DNA of 64,000 nt from Closterium sp. Naga37s-1 (GCA_947471745.1 CANJKZ010000068.1:3267001-3331000), one strand, 5' to 3'; positions 50,750 to 63,010 are shown, counted from the stretch's first letter. Notes: a model not told the origin generated them from the sequence alone. Numbers and translations: made by a program.

Positions 50750-51160
50750 GCTGCGTTAAAGGGAGCGGACAGCAAGCCGGTGGTGCTGCATGACGTTCTA
50801 CTCGTTCCTGATCTCAAGGCCAACCTCATCTCCCTCCGTAAGCTTGCCAAGGCTGGGGTGAACACTAGCACGGATGGTGCACGCACTTACAAGGGGCAGC
50901 TGGGCAGTCGGGTGCTTTGGGATCTGCACGAGAGCAACGACGTGTACAGATCCATGTGGCAGCTGCCGGCATTGGCGTGGCATGGTGGGGGGCAGGCTGG
51001 AGAGGGGTCTGCATCCCAGGGGGAGTGCAACGCCGTTGGAGGGGTTGGTGTGAGTGTCGGCCAGATCTGGGGAGACGGATTGGGCAACGGCACACCGACG
51101 CTTGGGGCACATGGCAATGCCCTTGTTGAAGCAGTTGGAGAAAGATGGAGCCGTTAAGGG
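50750..51160 (+). pseudogene. Protease end of element 7 before frameshift
   Basis: Same frame beyond the TGA: VVLHDVLLVPDLKANLISLR and KLAKAGVNTSTDGART, the conserved block between copia protease and GAG-pre-integrase. The correct frame changes near 51050, so the last 35 residues here are out of register. Confidence 0.8.
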
Positions 51161-53009
51161 TCTGAAGCTGAACGGACAGCCACCCGATGATAACTGTGAG
51201 ATATGTTTGCTCTCAAAGTTTACCTGTTTTCCCTTCCATAGTGTGGCTGGCAGGAGCAAGAAGCCGTTGGATCTGGTCCACATGGACTTGGTGGGGCCGC
51301 TGCCGTTTTAGGGGCACATGGGGGAGCGGTATTTCCTAACCATTTTGGATGATTGGAGCAGGCTTATGTGGGCGTATCCGCTGAAGCAAAAGGGCCACGC
51401 CGCCTTCACGATACGGGAAGATTGGCTGCCATTCGTGGAGAAGCTAGCGGACTGTGTGGTGAAGCGAATTAGGACAGATCGGGGTGGTGAGTTCCTTGGA
51501 GCTGAGATGACGGCGTGGCTCAAGAAGCAGGGCATCCAGAGGGAGCTGACCACGGCTTACACCCCACAGTCTAACGGTGTGGCAGAACGGGCGAACCGGA
51601 CAATTCTGGAGACAGCTAGGGCGCTGCTCATAGAATCTGGGCTGGGCAACTTGATGTGGCCCCATGCTGTTCGGCACGCTGCCGTCGCTAGGAACAGGGT
51701 GCTCACCAAGGTTGGGGATGACTCGTGGTTTCCGTTGTAGAGGTGGCTTGGGAGGAAGCCGCCGGTGGACATCCTGAGGGTGTTCGGTTGCATGGCAATC
51801 GCCCACGTCCCCAAGACCTACCGCAGTAATTTGGGGGCGAGTGCAATCTGGTGTATGCATTTGGGGCTGGCTGCCGAGAGCAAGGGATGGCTGCTGTGGG
51901 AACCTTCCAAGGGTGTGTTGTTTGACAGCAGGGATGTGAAGTTTGTTGAGGGCATGATGTATGGGAGCTGGGAGAAACAGCTGGAGGCCAAGGTATCCCA
52001 GCATATGGAGCAGATCACCATGCAGCTGGACCTGACTCCTAGTGTGTGGGAGGAGGAAGAGGAGGCAGCTGCAGAGGGTGGTGATGGATAGAACGTTCAG
52101 GAGGCACCTGCTGGTGGAGAAAATGGTGTGGAAACTGGCGGTAGCCCCACTGGAGCTGCTGGATCCGAGAGAGGAGAGCAGCAGCAGGGGAAAACTGAGA
52201 AGCCGAAGGGTGTCGTTATGAAGGGAGGGGAGACACCCGTCTCCAGGCCAGGAGGTACCCGTATGGCTACTAAAAAGCTGACTGCAGGATCAGGTGTAGC
52301 GGAGCAGCAGCTTGGGACCGAGGAGGCATTGCTGATTCTACCGCATGGCTATGACCCGGATGAGGAGGATGAACCTGCCTACTGTTTTCTTGCCCCTGCA
52401 CCAGAGGAACCAGCTAGCATGGAGGAGGCATTAGCTGGACCAGATAGGGAGAAATGGCTGTTTTCTAGGGATGATGAGTACCAGAGCCTGCTAGAGAATG
52501 GGACATTGGATCTGGTGGTGCTGCCTGAGGGGAAGAAATCCATACAGTGCAAGTGGGTGCTAAGGATCAAGACCGATGACAAGGGACAGGTCACCATCTA
52601 CAAGAGTAGGCTGGTGGCTAAGGGGTTTATGCAGAAGGAGAAGCAGAACTTTAATGAGATCTTTATTCCCACTGCCAAACCCCCTACTCTCCGTGTCTTG
52701 TTGGCAGATGCAGCCGTTAGTGGGAAATTCATCATTCAGATGGATATATCAACAGCATTCATCCATGGGATTTTAGAGGAGGATGTGTACATGACGCAGC
52801 CGCCTGGGTATGAGGATGGTACGGGCAGGGTGTGCAAGCTGAAAAAGTCCATCTACGGCTTAAAGCAGGCGACACGCTGCTGGTACCAGAGGTTGGCAGC
52901 TGTTTTAGAGGAGATGGGATTCAGGACCAGCAGCTGTGAGGAGAGAAGTATGGGATTGAGAATGAGAGCAAGGTTGCAACTCCCCTGCCAGCAGAATTCA
53001 AGCTTGTGA
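51054..53009 (+). pseudogene. Integrase and N-terminal RT of element 7
   Basis: A single frame with TAG at 51309, 51738 and 52089, each fitting an ancestral CAG; at the first site the related fragment at 63300 indeed has CAG. Integrase: TDWATAHRRLGHMAM, CEICLLSKFTCFPF, VHMDLVGPLP, RTDRGGEFLGAEM, SNGVAERANRTI, all triad residues present. RT: IQCKWVLRIKTDDKG, RLVAKGFMQKEKQNF, IIQMDISTAFIHGIL, KKSIYGLKQATRCWYQ, then GFRTSSCEE, after which the YVDD region is deleted. Confidence 0.9.
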
Positions 53010-53532
53010 AGGCTGCAGAGGATGAAGGGGTTGAGGTGCTGAAAGAGAAGGGGGAGCGGCTTGGAGAAGGCAAGCTGTCTCTCACTTGCTTTACCGATGC
53101 TACGTGGGCCTCTGAGAAGGAGGATTCCTCATCTGCGTAGTTGGGGGAGGACCTGTTAGTTGGAGGTCCAAGAAGGAGACAGACACGGCATTCTCCTCAG
53201 TGGAATCAGAGTACTTGGTGCTGTTCCATGGGGTGAAGGAGGTGATTTGGGTGAGGAGGCTGTTAGAGGAGATTGGCCAGGAGCAGAAGGTTGCTACGCT
53301 GCTGTTTTGTGATAGCAAACGGGCTCTTGGGTTGGCCAGGAATGCTGCGCTTCATGGGCTGAACAAGCACATGCATATCAATTTGCACTGGCAGCGTAAG
53401 GAGGTAAAGAGTGGGACGGTGAATCTGATCTATATCAAGTCTCACCAGCAGCCAGCAGACTTCCTCACCAAGAGGCTTGCGGATGAGCCTCATTGGCGTT
53501 GTGTGCGCATGAGTGGAATGAGCATGAACTAG
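53010..53532 (+). pseudogene. RNase H of element 7
   Basis: Frameshifted pieces read LSLTCFTDATWASEKEDSSS-A-stop, then ETDTAFSSVESEYLVLFHG, LLFCDSKRALGLARNAALHG and HQQPADFLTKRLADEPHW. Ends TAG at 53530, followed by a purine tract GGCTGAAGGGGAGTG and the LTR. Confidence 0.85.
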
Positions 53533-53574
53533 CATGGAATGATGGGGATACAGCCAGTAGGCTGAAGGGGAGTG

Positions 53575-53903
53575 TGTTGGGTGCAAATTCCCATTGCACG
53601 GCATCCTGCTGTCTGTTTGTACGAGTATGCGTGTGCGAATGCATTTGGGTGTGGATGGAATGTTTGTGTGTTTGTTTGCTTTCGCAATTTTCGCTTGATG
53701 CATTTGCAGGTACTCGTTCAATATGCGCTTCGGCACAACATTGTACGCGTTATGAACAGTGCAAGCAGAAAGGACAAGCTCGCAAAGGAACCCAGGATGG
53801 AAGCTTTGCGGTTCGGTTGAATTGATTGCGCAAATTCAGTTCTATCCAACTCGAAATTGTACTGTTTTGTTTGGTTGTCTATAGTGTAGCAGGGTAGGCA
53901 TTA
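53575..53903 (+). repeat. 3' LTR of element 7, truncated
   Basis: TGTTGGGTGCAAATTC onward matches 63641-63935. Homology stops around 53904, where GGTAGGCATTA runs into satellite; the other copy continues with CTATAGGGGTACAATTT. Confidence 0.85.
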
Positions 53904-56501
53904 AAGAGTAAATGTGTTTTTTACCCATATGGTTGGTACCAAGAGTAAGTGCGTTACTTAACCATATGGTTGGTACCAATATTACGTGCGTACCTTTCTC
54001 AAATGGTTGGTACCCATGCTCTTAGTACCAAATGTAAGTGTGTCACTTACTGATATGGTTGGTAGCAAGAGTAAATCCGTTCCTTTCTCATATGGTTGGT
54101 ACCAAGAGAAAGTGCGTTACTTACCTATACGGTTGGTACCAAAAGTAAGTGCGTTGCTTACCAATATGGTTGGGACCAATAGTAAATGTGTTACTTACCT
54201 TTATGGTTTGTACCAAAATTAAATGCATTACTTATCCATATGGTTGGTACCAAGAGTAAATGTGTTACTTACTATTGCAGTTAGAACTAAGAGTAAGTAT
54301 GTTACTTACCTATATAGTTGATACCAAGAGTAAATGTGTTACTTACCCATATGGTTAGTACCAAGAGTAAATGCGTTACTTACCTATATGGTTTGTACCA
54401 AAACTAAATGCATTACTTACCCACATGGTTGGTACGAAGTGTAAGTGCATCACTTACTCATATGGTTGGTACCAAGAAGAAGTGCGTTCCTTTTTCATAT
54501 GGTTGATACCAAGAGTAAGTGCGTTACTATTCATATGGTTGGTACCAAGAGTAAGTGCGTTACTTAGCCGTGTGGTTGGTACCAAGAGTAAGTGCGTTAC
54601 TTACCCATATGGTTGGTACTAAGAGTAAGTGCGTTACTTACCTATATGGTTGATACCAAGAGTAAGTGCGTCACCTACTCTTATGATGAATTACCCATAT
54701 GGTTGGTAGCAAGAATATATTTGTTACTTATCCATATGGTTGGTACCGAGAGTAAGTGCGTTACTTACCCATATGGTTGATACCAAGAGTAAGTGCGTTA
54801 CTTACCTATGTGGTTGCTACCAAGAGTAAGTGCGTTACTTATCCATATGGTTGGTACCAACAGTAAGTGCGTTCCTTTCTCATATGGTTGGTACCAGGAG
54901 TAAGTGCGTTACTTATCCATGTGGTTGGTGCCAATAGTAAGTGCGTTAATTATTCATATGGTTGGTACCAAAAGTAAGTACGTTGCTTTCGTATATGGTT
55001 GGTACCAATAATAAGTGCGTTACTGACCCATATGGTTGGTACCAAGAGTAAGTGTGGTATATATTTTTATGGTTGGTACCAACAGTAAGTGCGTTACTTA
55101 CCCATATGGTTGGTGCCAAGAGTACGTGCGTTACTTATCCATATGGTTGGTTTCACGAGTAAGTGCGTTAGTTATCCATGTGGTTGGTACGAAGAATAAG
55201 TGCGGTTACTTGTCCATATGGTTGGTACCAAGAGTAAGTGCGTTCCTTACCCATATAGTTGGTACCAAGAGTAAGTGCGTTAGTAACTCATATGGTTGGT
55301 ACTAAGAATAAGTGCATTCACTTATTCATATGGTTGGTACCAATAAGTGCGTTACTTACCTATGTGGTTGGTACCAAGAGTAAGTGCGTCACTTATTCAT
55401 ATGGTAGGAATCAAGAGTAAGTGCGTTCATTTCTCATATGGTTGGTACCAAGAGAAAGTGCGTTACCCATATGGTTGGTACCAAGAGTAAGTGCGTTACT
55501 TACTCATATGGTTGGTACCAAGAGTAAGTGCGTTTATTTCTCATATGGTTGTTACCAAGAGAAAGTGCGTTACTTACCCTTATGGTTGGTACCAATAGTA
55601 AGTGCGTCACTTACTCAGATGGTTGGTACCAAAAGTATGTGCGGTCCTTTCTAACATGGTTGGTACCAATAATAAGTGCGTTACTTACCCATGTAGTTAG
55701 TACCAAGAGTAGGTGCGCTACTTATCCATGTAGTTGGTACAAAGGATAACTGCGTTACTTACGTACATGGTTCGTACCAAGAGTAACTGCGTTACTAACC
55801 CATATGGTTGGTACCAAAGTAAGTGCGATATATATATTTTTTTGGTTAGTACTAGGAGTAAGTGCAGTACTTATTCATATGGTTGGTACCAAGAGTAAGC
55901 GCATCACTTATTCGTATGGTTGGTACCAAGAGAAAGTGCGTTACTTACCCATATGGTTGATACCAAGATTAAGTGCGTTACTTACCCATATGGTTTATAC
56001 CAATATTAAGTGCGTTACTTACCCATATGATTGGTACTAAGAGTAAGTTCGTTACTTATCCCTGTAGTTGGTTTCAAGAGTAAGTGCGTTACTTACGTAT
56101 AGGGTTGGTACTAAGAGTAAATGCGTTACTTTACCATATGTTTGGTACCAAAATTAAATGCATTACTTACCCGTATGGTTGGTCCCAAGAGTAAGTGCGT
56201 TACTTACCCCTCTGGTTGGTACCTAGAGTAAGTGCGTTACTTACCCATATGGTTGGTACCAAGAGTAAGTACATTACTTACTCATATGGTTGGTACCAAA
56301 AGTAAATGTGTTACTTGGTACCAAAAGTAAGTGTGATATATATTTATATGGTTGGCACCAAGAGTAAGTGCGTTACATATTTATGGTTGGTACCAAGAAT
56401 AAATGCGTTACCTATCCATATGGTTGGTATCGAAATTAAATTCATTACTTTCCCATATGGTTGATTCCAAGAATAAATGCGCTACTTTCCCATGCAGTCA
56501 G
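53904..56501 (+). repeat. 37-bp satellite array 2
   Basis: About 70 monomers, the longest array. It starts abruptly inside the LTR of element 7 and ends CCCATGCAGTCAG right at a family C LTR, exactly as the other arrays do. Monomer words CATATGG, TTGGTACCAA and TAAGTGCGTTACTTA persist throughout, with scattered variants and some incomplete units. There is no coding sequence despite open frames of 60-90 codons. Confidence 0.97.
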
Positions 56502-57200
56502 TATTAATGGGAATGGTGTGTTGGCCCCGCCCTTGCTTGGGCGACGCTGACGTCCTGGTCGGATGCACGGGAAAAGCAGCCGGCCGTACGCAGAGAGGGA
56601 GCTGCTCGACGGGCCACGTCGAGCTGCACGGGATTGCTCCGGTATTGTTGTCGACCAGGGAGCTTGACGGCCTTCTTCTTCGGGGCAGGTAGATGGGGTG
56701 GACAAGTCTGTCGCGGGACTGGAGCCGTCGACCAGGGGAGCTCGACAGCTGGAGCTGACCAAGCCAGTCAACGGGCGGGCCATCGACCAGGAGGACTAGT
56801 TCGATGGGGAGGTCGACGGAGCAGTCCGTCGACCTGCGAAGGACATGTGAGCAGCAGTCGACGAGGGGAACTCGGCGACAGCTGCTGCAGAGCTGGTCGA
56901 CGGAGGGGTCCGTAAACCAGGGAGTTCATGATGGGAGCTGTAGTCGACGAGGGAGGCGTAATCCAGAGGACAGGGTGGTCAACCAGGTCGACCGAGTAAA
57001 CTGTTCGGCGAGTTCTGCGGAGGCTAGCGAACGTTGTCGAGGTCGCGGTGATGAAGGCGACTTTGGGCTGGTATCCCAAAGTCGATTTGGCTCGTCACGT
57101 GCAGAGAAGGGCCGACGGATGCACAACGGTGCAAGTCGGGCCAATCGTCTGCGCGCACCTGCGGACATGCGCACTGCTGTCTTCTACGGGTGCAACGCTT
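56502..57200 (+). repeat. Family C LTR before gag of copy B
   Basis: TATTAATGGGAATGGTGTG (first G lost) followed by text matching 61712-62400. Homology to the other LTRs ends near 57205 (CTTCTACGGGTGCAACGC). It lies between array 2 and the coding region at 57426, so it can be the 5' LTR of copy B and the 3' LTR of a truncated unit carrying array 2. No convincing primer site was found after it. Confidence 0.7.
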
Positions 57201-57425
57201 GACAGCCGAGTTGGGCATCCAGGCGCAATGGGCGACGGAGCACCCTTTCCGTCCTGCCTCTCCTCGACTGGTGCGAAACGAAGGTGGCGTTGTCGACGAG
57301 GTCAACGGCAGTGCACAAGTCAGTGGCAGCGATGGCACGAAGAACAGAGGGGTGATTAAGGTCGTCGGTGGCATCAACGGGAAAGAGGCGCGAGTGCAGC
57401 GCTCGACGACAGCCGCAGGCAGCTC

Positions 57426-59194
57426 GTGGATCGAAGTCGATGGTCGACGTCGCTCTCGTCTACGAAGCGGTGGAGGGCTCTCGACTACGACGCACGTGAC
57501 GGCGGGCGGGATCACACCGGCGTATGGCTACTTCAAGTTTTTGCCGGACAGGATTACGTCGCACCACTGCAAGGTCAACGGGACCTCATCACCTGGAGGG
57601 AGGCGATAGAACCTCAGTTGCAGGTTGCCGGGCTGAAAGGTTTTGCCGACGGCACCGTGCCGATTCTGCCTGAGGACGACGTCAAGCTGCGCGGGGAGTT
57701 TTGTGCTGCTCACCTGCTCCCCTTCATGGTCATCTTGAGGTGCTGCTCGCCGGAGGTACAGCTGGCGCTCAGGTCGTGTCGAGAGCGACTGGATGCTGGT
57801 CACCAAGCGTAGAAATTCATCCTGTCGACATACCAAGCGACGGATGACCTGTACATCGGACAGCTGGAGGAGCAGATGACACACCTTCGGATGGGAATGC
57901 AGGAGTCGGCGATGGACTACTGCAATCGTGCTCGACGGATCCTGGTTGAGATGTGGATGGCGGGCGTTGAATCCTCGACGGCGTCGTGCATCACCCTTGA
58001 TGTCAAGAGCCTGACGCGCAACTACAACCTCATGAAGAGGATGATAATGGTGCCCGGCACACGTGCGTCTCTCGACGAGGACTCCCTCACCAGCTATGTC
58101 ATCCAATAAGAGGCTCTGCAGGAGGCGGAACAACCCACAGAGCTCCTTCCGCAGGCGTACTACGTTGCCCCGACGAAGCTGAATCGACAGTAGGGACAGC
58201 GTGGGAAGCCGGGCGGAGGTGGTAGCGGAGGTGGGCGGTCGACGAAGGACGTTGACAAGAAAAGGTCGACACGGGACAAGGGCCGTAGAGGGGGTGGTCG
58301 ATGGTGGGAGTGCTGGATCTGCCATGACCCCAAACACCTCACCTACGAGTGCCCCGACCGCAACGACAGCGATGAGGACGACAACAAGGAAGGCCGTGAT
58401 CGATCGGCTAGTCGTCACCCCCGTCAAGATGAGAGGCCGCGCAAGGAGAAGCAGACGTCGAAGAAGACGTTGTCGACGAAACACGCCGACAACTCCAGCG
58501 GCAAAGGCCAAGGCGACGGGGAGGCGTCGTGCTCCAGGGTCGGCGTGGTGGAGCCAACAGTCTCGCTTGCGCTGGAAGCCGGGGAGGACTTCAAGGCGGT
58601 CGGCTGCCGTGCAAGCAAATCCTGTGGTGGTGTTGCTCGACAGCGGCTGCTCGCATCACCTCATAAGGACGAAGGAGGTGTTCGTCGACATGGCGCCGAG
58701 CGACGACATGAAGCATGTGCGTTGCTTCAACGGAGCTCTTCAGGTCGTCGAGTGCCGTGGCAACGTCGCTCTGCAAAGGGAGGCCGAGAAGCGGTTCCTC
58801 ATCCCCAACATGCTCTACGTTCCAGAAATGCAGACGAACCTGCTGTCTGCAGGCCAGATGGAAGAGAGCGGAGTGAAGCTGCAGCACGCATCGAAGGCAG
58901 GCGAGGTGCTCGGTCGAGCGCGCTACACTGGCCATGTCCTCTGCACTGACCTTGACCCCTGCTCAACGCTCGTCGACCCCCGACCGGTGGCATGCGAGGC
59001 TCGCCCACGTTGGCGTCGACACGATCAAGAGCTCGACAAAACATGACGTTGGAATTGGCCTCGACATCAAGCCGTCAACTGGAGCTGATCTACCGTGTGT
59101 CTCGTGCGTCGGAAGGAAGCTGGCGCGGCACACCTTCCCCGACAAGGGCTCGGACACTGAGGAGGCGGTGGCAGTCGTGCACATTGATTTATGA
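57426..59194 (+). pseudogene. Family C copia Gag, protease and GAG-pre-integrase, copy B
   Basis: Gag helical text (LITWREAIEPQLQVAGLKGF, YQATDDLYIGQLEEQMTHLR) with stops at 57810, 58107 and 58191, then a knuckle CWICHDPKHLTYEC and a Lys/Ser-rich stretch. After a frameshift near 58610 comes the protease LLDSGCSHHLIRTKEV and LYVPEMQTNLLSAGQM. After another shift near 58980 WHARLAHVGVDTIKS and CVSCVGRKLARHTF lead to VVHIDL, the first integrase aspartate, where the frame stops. The rest of the integrase core is absent. Confidence 0.87.
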
Positions 59195-59735
59195 CGACGC
59201 CGTACCAGCTGCTGACCGGAAATAAGCCAGATCTCACGCAGGCGTGGGTATGGGGCTGCATGGTGCAGTTCATGGTCCCCGAGCAGTAGTGCGGTGGGAA
59301 GCTGGCGCTGAAGGCTCGCTGGGGGCTTCACTTGGGCGTGTCCCCGGAGAGCAAGGGTTGGGAGGTGCTGGACTTGACCGACAACAAGGTGGTCATGTCG
59401 CTCGAGGTGATCTTCTACGAGACGCTGTCGCTGGAGGTGTGGAAGGCGAAGTACCGGCCGGCGTCGGGGCGGCCAGGCGTGCAAGCTGCTGAAGAGCCTC
59501 TACGGGCTGATGCGGTCGCCGCTACTGTGGTACAGGGCTCTCGACAGCGTGCTGCTGGGCGCTGGCTGGAAGAAGAGCCAGGTCAACACGGCTCTCTACT
59601 TCAAGGTCGGCGACGACCGAATGACCTGCTGGGTGCTGGTCTGTCAACGACCTGCTCGCCACAGGCAGCAGCACTGCGATGCTGAAGATCCTTCGAGCTG
59701 CGCGAGATCTCGCCAGTCGTCAAGTACCAAAAGTA
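59195..59735 (+). pseudogene. Family C integrase end joined to RT, copy B
   Basis: TPYQLLTGNKPDLTQAWVWG follows directly, so integrase residues D2 and E are deleted. Then the same text as copy A at 15035-15560, with the same RPASGRPG to CKLLKSLYGL join and the same loss of sequence after DDLLATGSS-like text. The run LKILRAAREISPVVKYQ merges into satellite at AAGTACCAAAAGTACCAAGA. Neither integrase nor RT can work. Confidence 0.87.
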
Positions 59736-61711
59736 CCAAGAGTATGTGCGTCACTTACTCATATGGTTGGTACCAAGAATAAGTGCATTCCTTTCTCATA
59801 TAGTTGGTACCAAGAGAAAGTGCTTTACTTACCTATATGGTTAGTACCAAGAGTACGTGCGTTACTTACTCGTATGGTTGGTACCAAGAGTAAGTGCGTT
59901 ATTTACTCATATGGTTGGTACCAAGAGTAAGTGCGTTCCATTCTCATTGGTTGGTACCAAAAATAATCGCATTACTTCTCCATATGGTTGGTACCAAGAG
60001 TAAGTGCGTTACTTACCCATGCCGTTAGTAACAAGAGTAAGTGCGTTACTTACCTATATGGTTGATACCAAGAATAAGCGCGTTACTTACTCATATGCTG
60101 ATAGTACCAAGAATAAGTGCGATACTTACCCATATGGTTGGTACCAAGAGTAAGGGCGTTACTTACTCATATGGTTGGTACCAAGAATAAGTGTGTTTCT
60201 TTTTCATATGGTTGTTACCAAGAGTAAGTGCGATACTTATTCATATGGTTGGTACCAAGACAAAGTGCGTTACTTATGTATATGGTTGGTACCAAGAGTA
60301 AATGTGTTACTTACCCATATGGTTGGTACCAAGAGTAAGTGCATTACTTACCCATATGGTTGGTACAAAAATTTAGTGCGTTACTTACCCATATGGTTGG
60401 TACCAAGAGTAAGTGCGTTTCTTATGCATGTGGTTAGTTTCAAGAATAAGTGCGTTATTTGTGTATATGGTTGGTAGCAAAAGTAAATGCGTTACCTACC
60501 CATATGGTTGGTACCACGATTAAATGCATAACTTACCCATATCGTTGGTACCAAGAGTAAGTGCGTTACTTACCCATATGGTTGGTACCACAGTAAGTGC
60601 TTTACTTACCCATATGGTTGGTACCAAGAGTAAGTGTGTTACTCACTAATGCCGTTAGTACCAAGAGTAAGTGCGTTACTTACTAATATGGTTGGTACCA
60701 AGAGTAAGTGCGTTTATTTCTCATATGGTTGTTACCAAGAGAAAGTGCGTTACTTACCCTTATGGTTGGTACCAATAGTAAGTGCGTCACTTACACATAT
60801 GGTTGGTACCAAAAGTAAGTGCGTTCTTTTCTCACATGGTTGGTACCAATAGTAAGTGCGTTACTTACCCATGTAGTTAGTACCAAGAGTAGGTGCGCTA
60901 CTTATCCATTTAGTTGGTACCAAGAATAACTGCATTACTTACGTACATGGTTGGTACCAAGAGTAAATGCGTTACTTACCCATATCGTTGGTACCAAAGT
61001 AAGTACGATATATATTTTTATGGTTAGTACTAAGAGTAAGTGCGTTACTTTTTCATATCGATGGTACCAAGAGTAAGCGCGTCACTTATTCATATGGTTG
61101 TTACCAAGAGTAAGTGTGTTTCTTTCTCATATGGTTGGTACCAAGAGAAAGTGTGTTACTTACCCATATGGTTGGTACTAAGATTAGGTGCGTTACTTAT
61201 CCATATGATTGGTACCAAGAGTAAGTGCGTTACTGATCCATGTGGTTGGTTTCAAGAGAAAGTGCGTTACTTACGTATATGGTTGGTACCAAGAGTGAAT
61301 GCGTTACTTACCCATATGTTTGGTACCAAAATCAAATACATTATTTACCCATATAGTTGGTCCCATGACTAGGTGCGTTACTTACCTCCTGGTTGGTACC
61401 TAGAGTAAGTACGTTACCCGTATGGTTGGTACCAAGAGTACGTGCGTTACTTACCCATATGGTTGGTACCAAAAGTTTGTGCGATATATATTCTTGTCGC
61501 GGGATTTAGGGTTAGGGGTTGGGGTTTAAGGTTTCGGGTTTAGGGTTTAGGGTTTAGGGTCTCGGTACCAAGAGTAAGTGCGTTACTTATTAATGGTTGG
61601 AACCAAAAATAAATGCGTTACTTACCCATATGGTTGGTACCGAAATAAAATGCATTACTTACACATATGGTTGGTACCAAGAGTAAATGCGTTACTTTCC
61701 CATGCAGTCAG
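59736..61711 (+). repeat. 37-bp satellite array 3
   Basis: About 52 monomers, closely colinear with array 1, including shared variant monomers (for example the GATATATATTTTTATGG unit and the TTTCAAGA units). It ends CCCATGCAGTCAG at the family C LTR. It lacks the element inserted in array 1 and so shows the empty site near 61450. Confidence 0.97.
61503..61565 (+). repeat. Telomere-like block inside satellite array 3
   Basis: About 60 bp of TTTAGGG-type repeats with variants (TTAGGGG, TTGGGGT, TTTAAGG, TTTCGGG), matching 19094-19153 at the same place in the array. Confidence 0.9.
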
Positions 61712-62860
61712 TGTTAACGAGAATGGTGTGATGGCCCCGCCCTTGGTTGGCCGACGCTGACGTCCTGGTCGGATGCACGGGAAAAGCAGCCGACCGTACG
61801 CAGAGAGGGAGCTGCTCGGTGGGCCTCGTCGAGCTGCAGGGGATCGCTGCGGTGTTGCCGTCGACCAGGGAGCTCGGCGGCTTTCTTCTGCGGGGCAGGT
61901 CGACGGGGTGGTCGTCGACATGCACAAGTCTGTCGCGAGTCTGAAGCCGCTGACCATGGGAGCTCAACGGCTACAGCTGAACAAGCCGGTCGACGGGCGG
62001 GCCGTCGACCAGGTGGAGTAGTTCAACGGGGAGGTCGCCGGAGCAGTCCGTCGACCTGCGAAGGACATGTAGGCAGCAGTCGACGAGGGGAACTCGGCGA
62101 CAGCAACTGCAGTGCTGGTCGATGGAGGGTTCCATAGACCAGGGAGATCCACGATCGGAGCTATGGTCGACGAGGGAGGCGTCGACTAGAGGACTGGGTG
62201 GTCGACTAGGTAACCTGCTCGGCGAGTACTGCGGAGGCACGGGAACGTCGTCGATGTCGCGGTGATGAAGGCGACTGCAGGCTGGTATCCCGAAGTCGAT
62301 CTGGCTTGTCGGACGCAGACCAGGGGTGACGGATACACAACGTTGCAAGTCGGGCCAATTGTCTGCGCGCACCTGCGGACATGCGTACTGCTATCTTCTA
62401 CGGGTGAAATGCTGGTCAGCCGCTTTGCTGCAGCGTTGGCACGCCGTCGACCTGCTGTGTTGGCAGGCCGCCTTTCTGCAGTGGTGGCGCGGCTCCTCTT
62501 CACAACGCTGGCAAGAGGTCGACCATGCTGTGCTGGTGGTCGACCAGTCTAGCTGCAGAGTTGCTAGGTGCCTCATGTAGTCATTCTTGTCGTTGCAATT
62601 GCAATCATTATGTAATGTGAACTTTGCTAGTAATAACTCTTGCTGATTCCCTCCGTGAATGCGCAAGTGCTAACGAACACAGGCATAGCTACGATCACTC
62701 GTAGAGTTCGTGCCAAACCCCGTAGTCTAGCGCCCAGGGGATTGCTTCGTACTCCTGGGCCTCATGACGTCTCCTCGCATCCTCCAGCTGTACCTCTAGG
62801 GTGTCTATTATACCGGTGTCACCTACGCCAACCATAGTGACGCTCGCACAGCTGCCGGCC
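61712..62860 (+). repeat. Family C LTR, copy B, uninterrupted
   Basis: TGTTAACGAGAATGGTGTG through the GTCGAC-rich part, TGAAGGCGACTGCAGGCTGG (the empty target of element 3), CTGCAGCGTTGGCA repeats and TAGTCATTCTTGTCGTTGCA to about CGCCAACCA. It is the best reference for this LTR, about 1.1 kb long if that end is right. No coding potential is seen. Confidence 0.75.
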
Positions 62861-63010
62861 TATGAACACAATAGGCAAGTGACAACTACGTCGACCAGAC
62901 TGAAAGGTAAGTCGTGTGCCGTCCACGCTCACCGCACCATGCAGGAATAGTATTCCACTCAGCTAACCAACTGGGATGAAAGGGCATGTTTGCGTAGCGG
63001 GTGACCTTGC
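62861..63010 (-). repeat. Partial SINE-like head after family C LTR
   Basis: Homologous to 27025-27195. On the minus strand it contains CCAGTTGGTTAGCTGAGTGG and CATGGTGCGGTGAGCGTGG, the tRNA-like head of the units at 27100-27605. Homology with that region stops at about 63005. Confidence 0.55.

Larger units (their letters stand above)
49640..53903 (+). mobile_element. Decayed Ty1/copia element 7
   Basis: Copia order Gag, knuckle, protease, integrase, RT, RNase H, then an LTR start at 53575. The 5' LTR and Gag N-terminus are missing; the left end is fused to the gypsy relic. Most coding lies in two frames with three TAG stops (51309, 51738, 52089), a frameshift near 51050, and a deletion removing the RT active site near 52940. 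Its 3' LTR is cut by a satellite array at about 53904. Confidence 0.9.

Noticed and set aside
53986..56040. Several 60-90 residue frames with WLVPRVSALLTHMVGTKSKC-like text
   Set aside because: They are translations of the satellite: three 37-bp monomers make 111 bp, giving a 37-residue periodicity. No evidence of coding.
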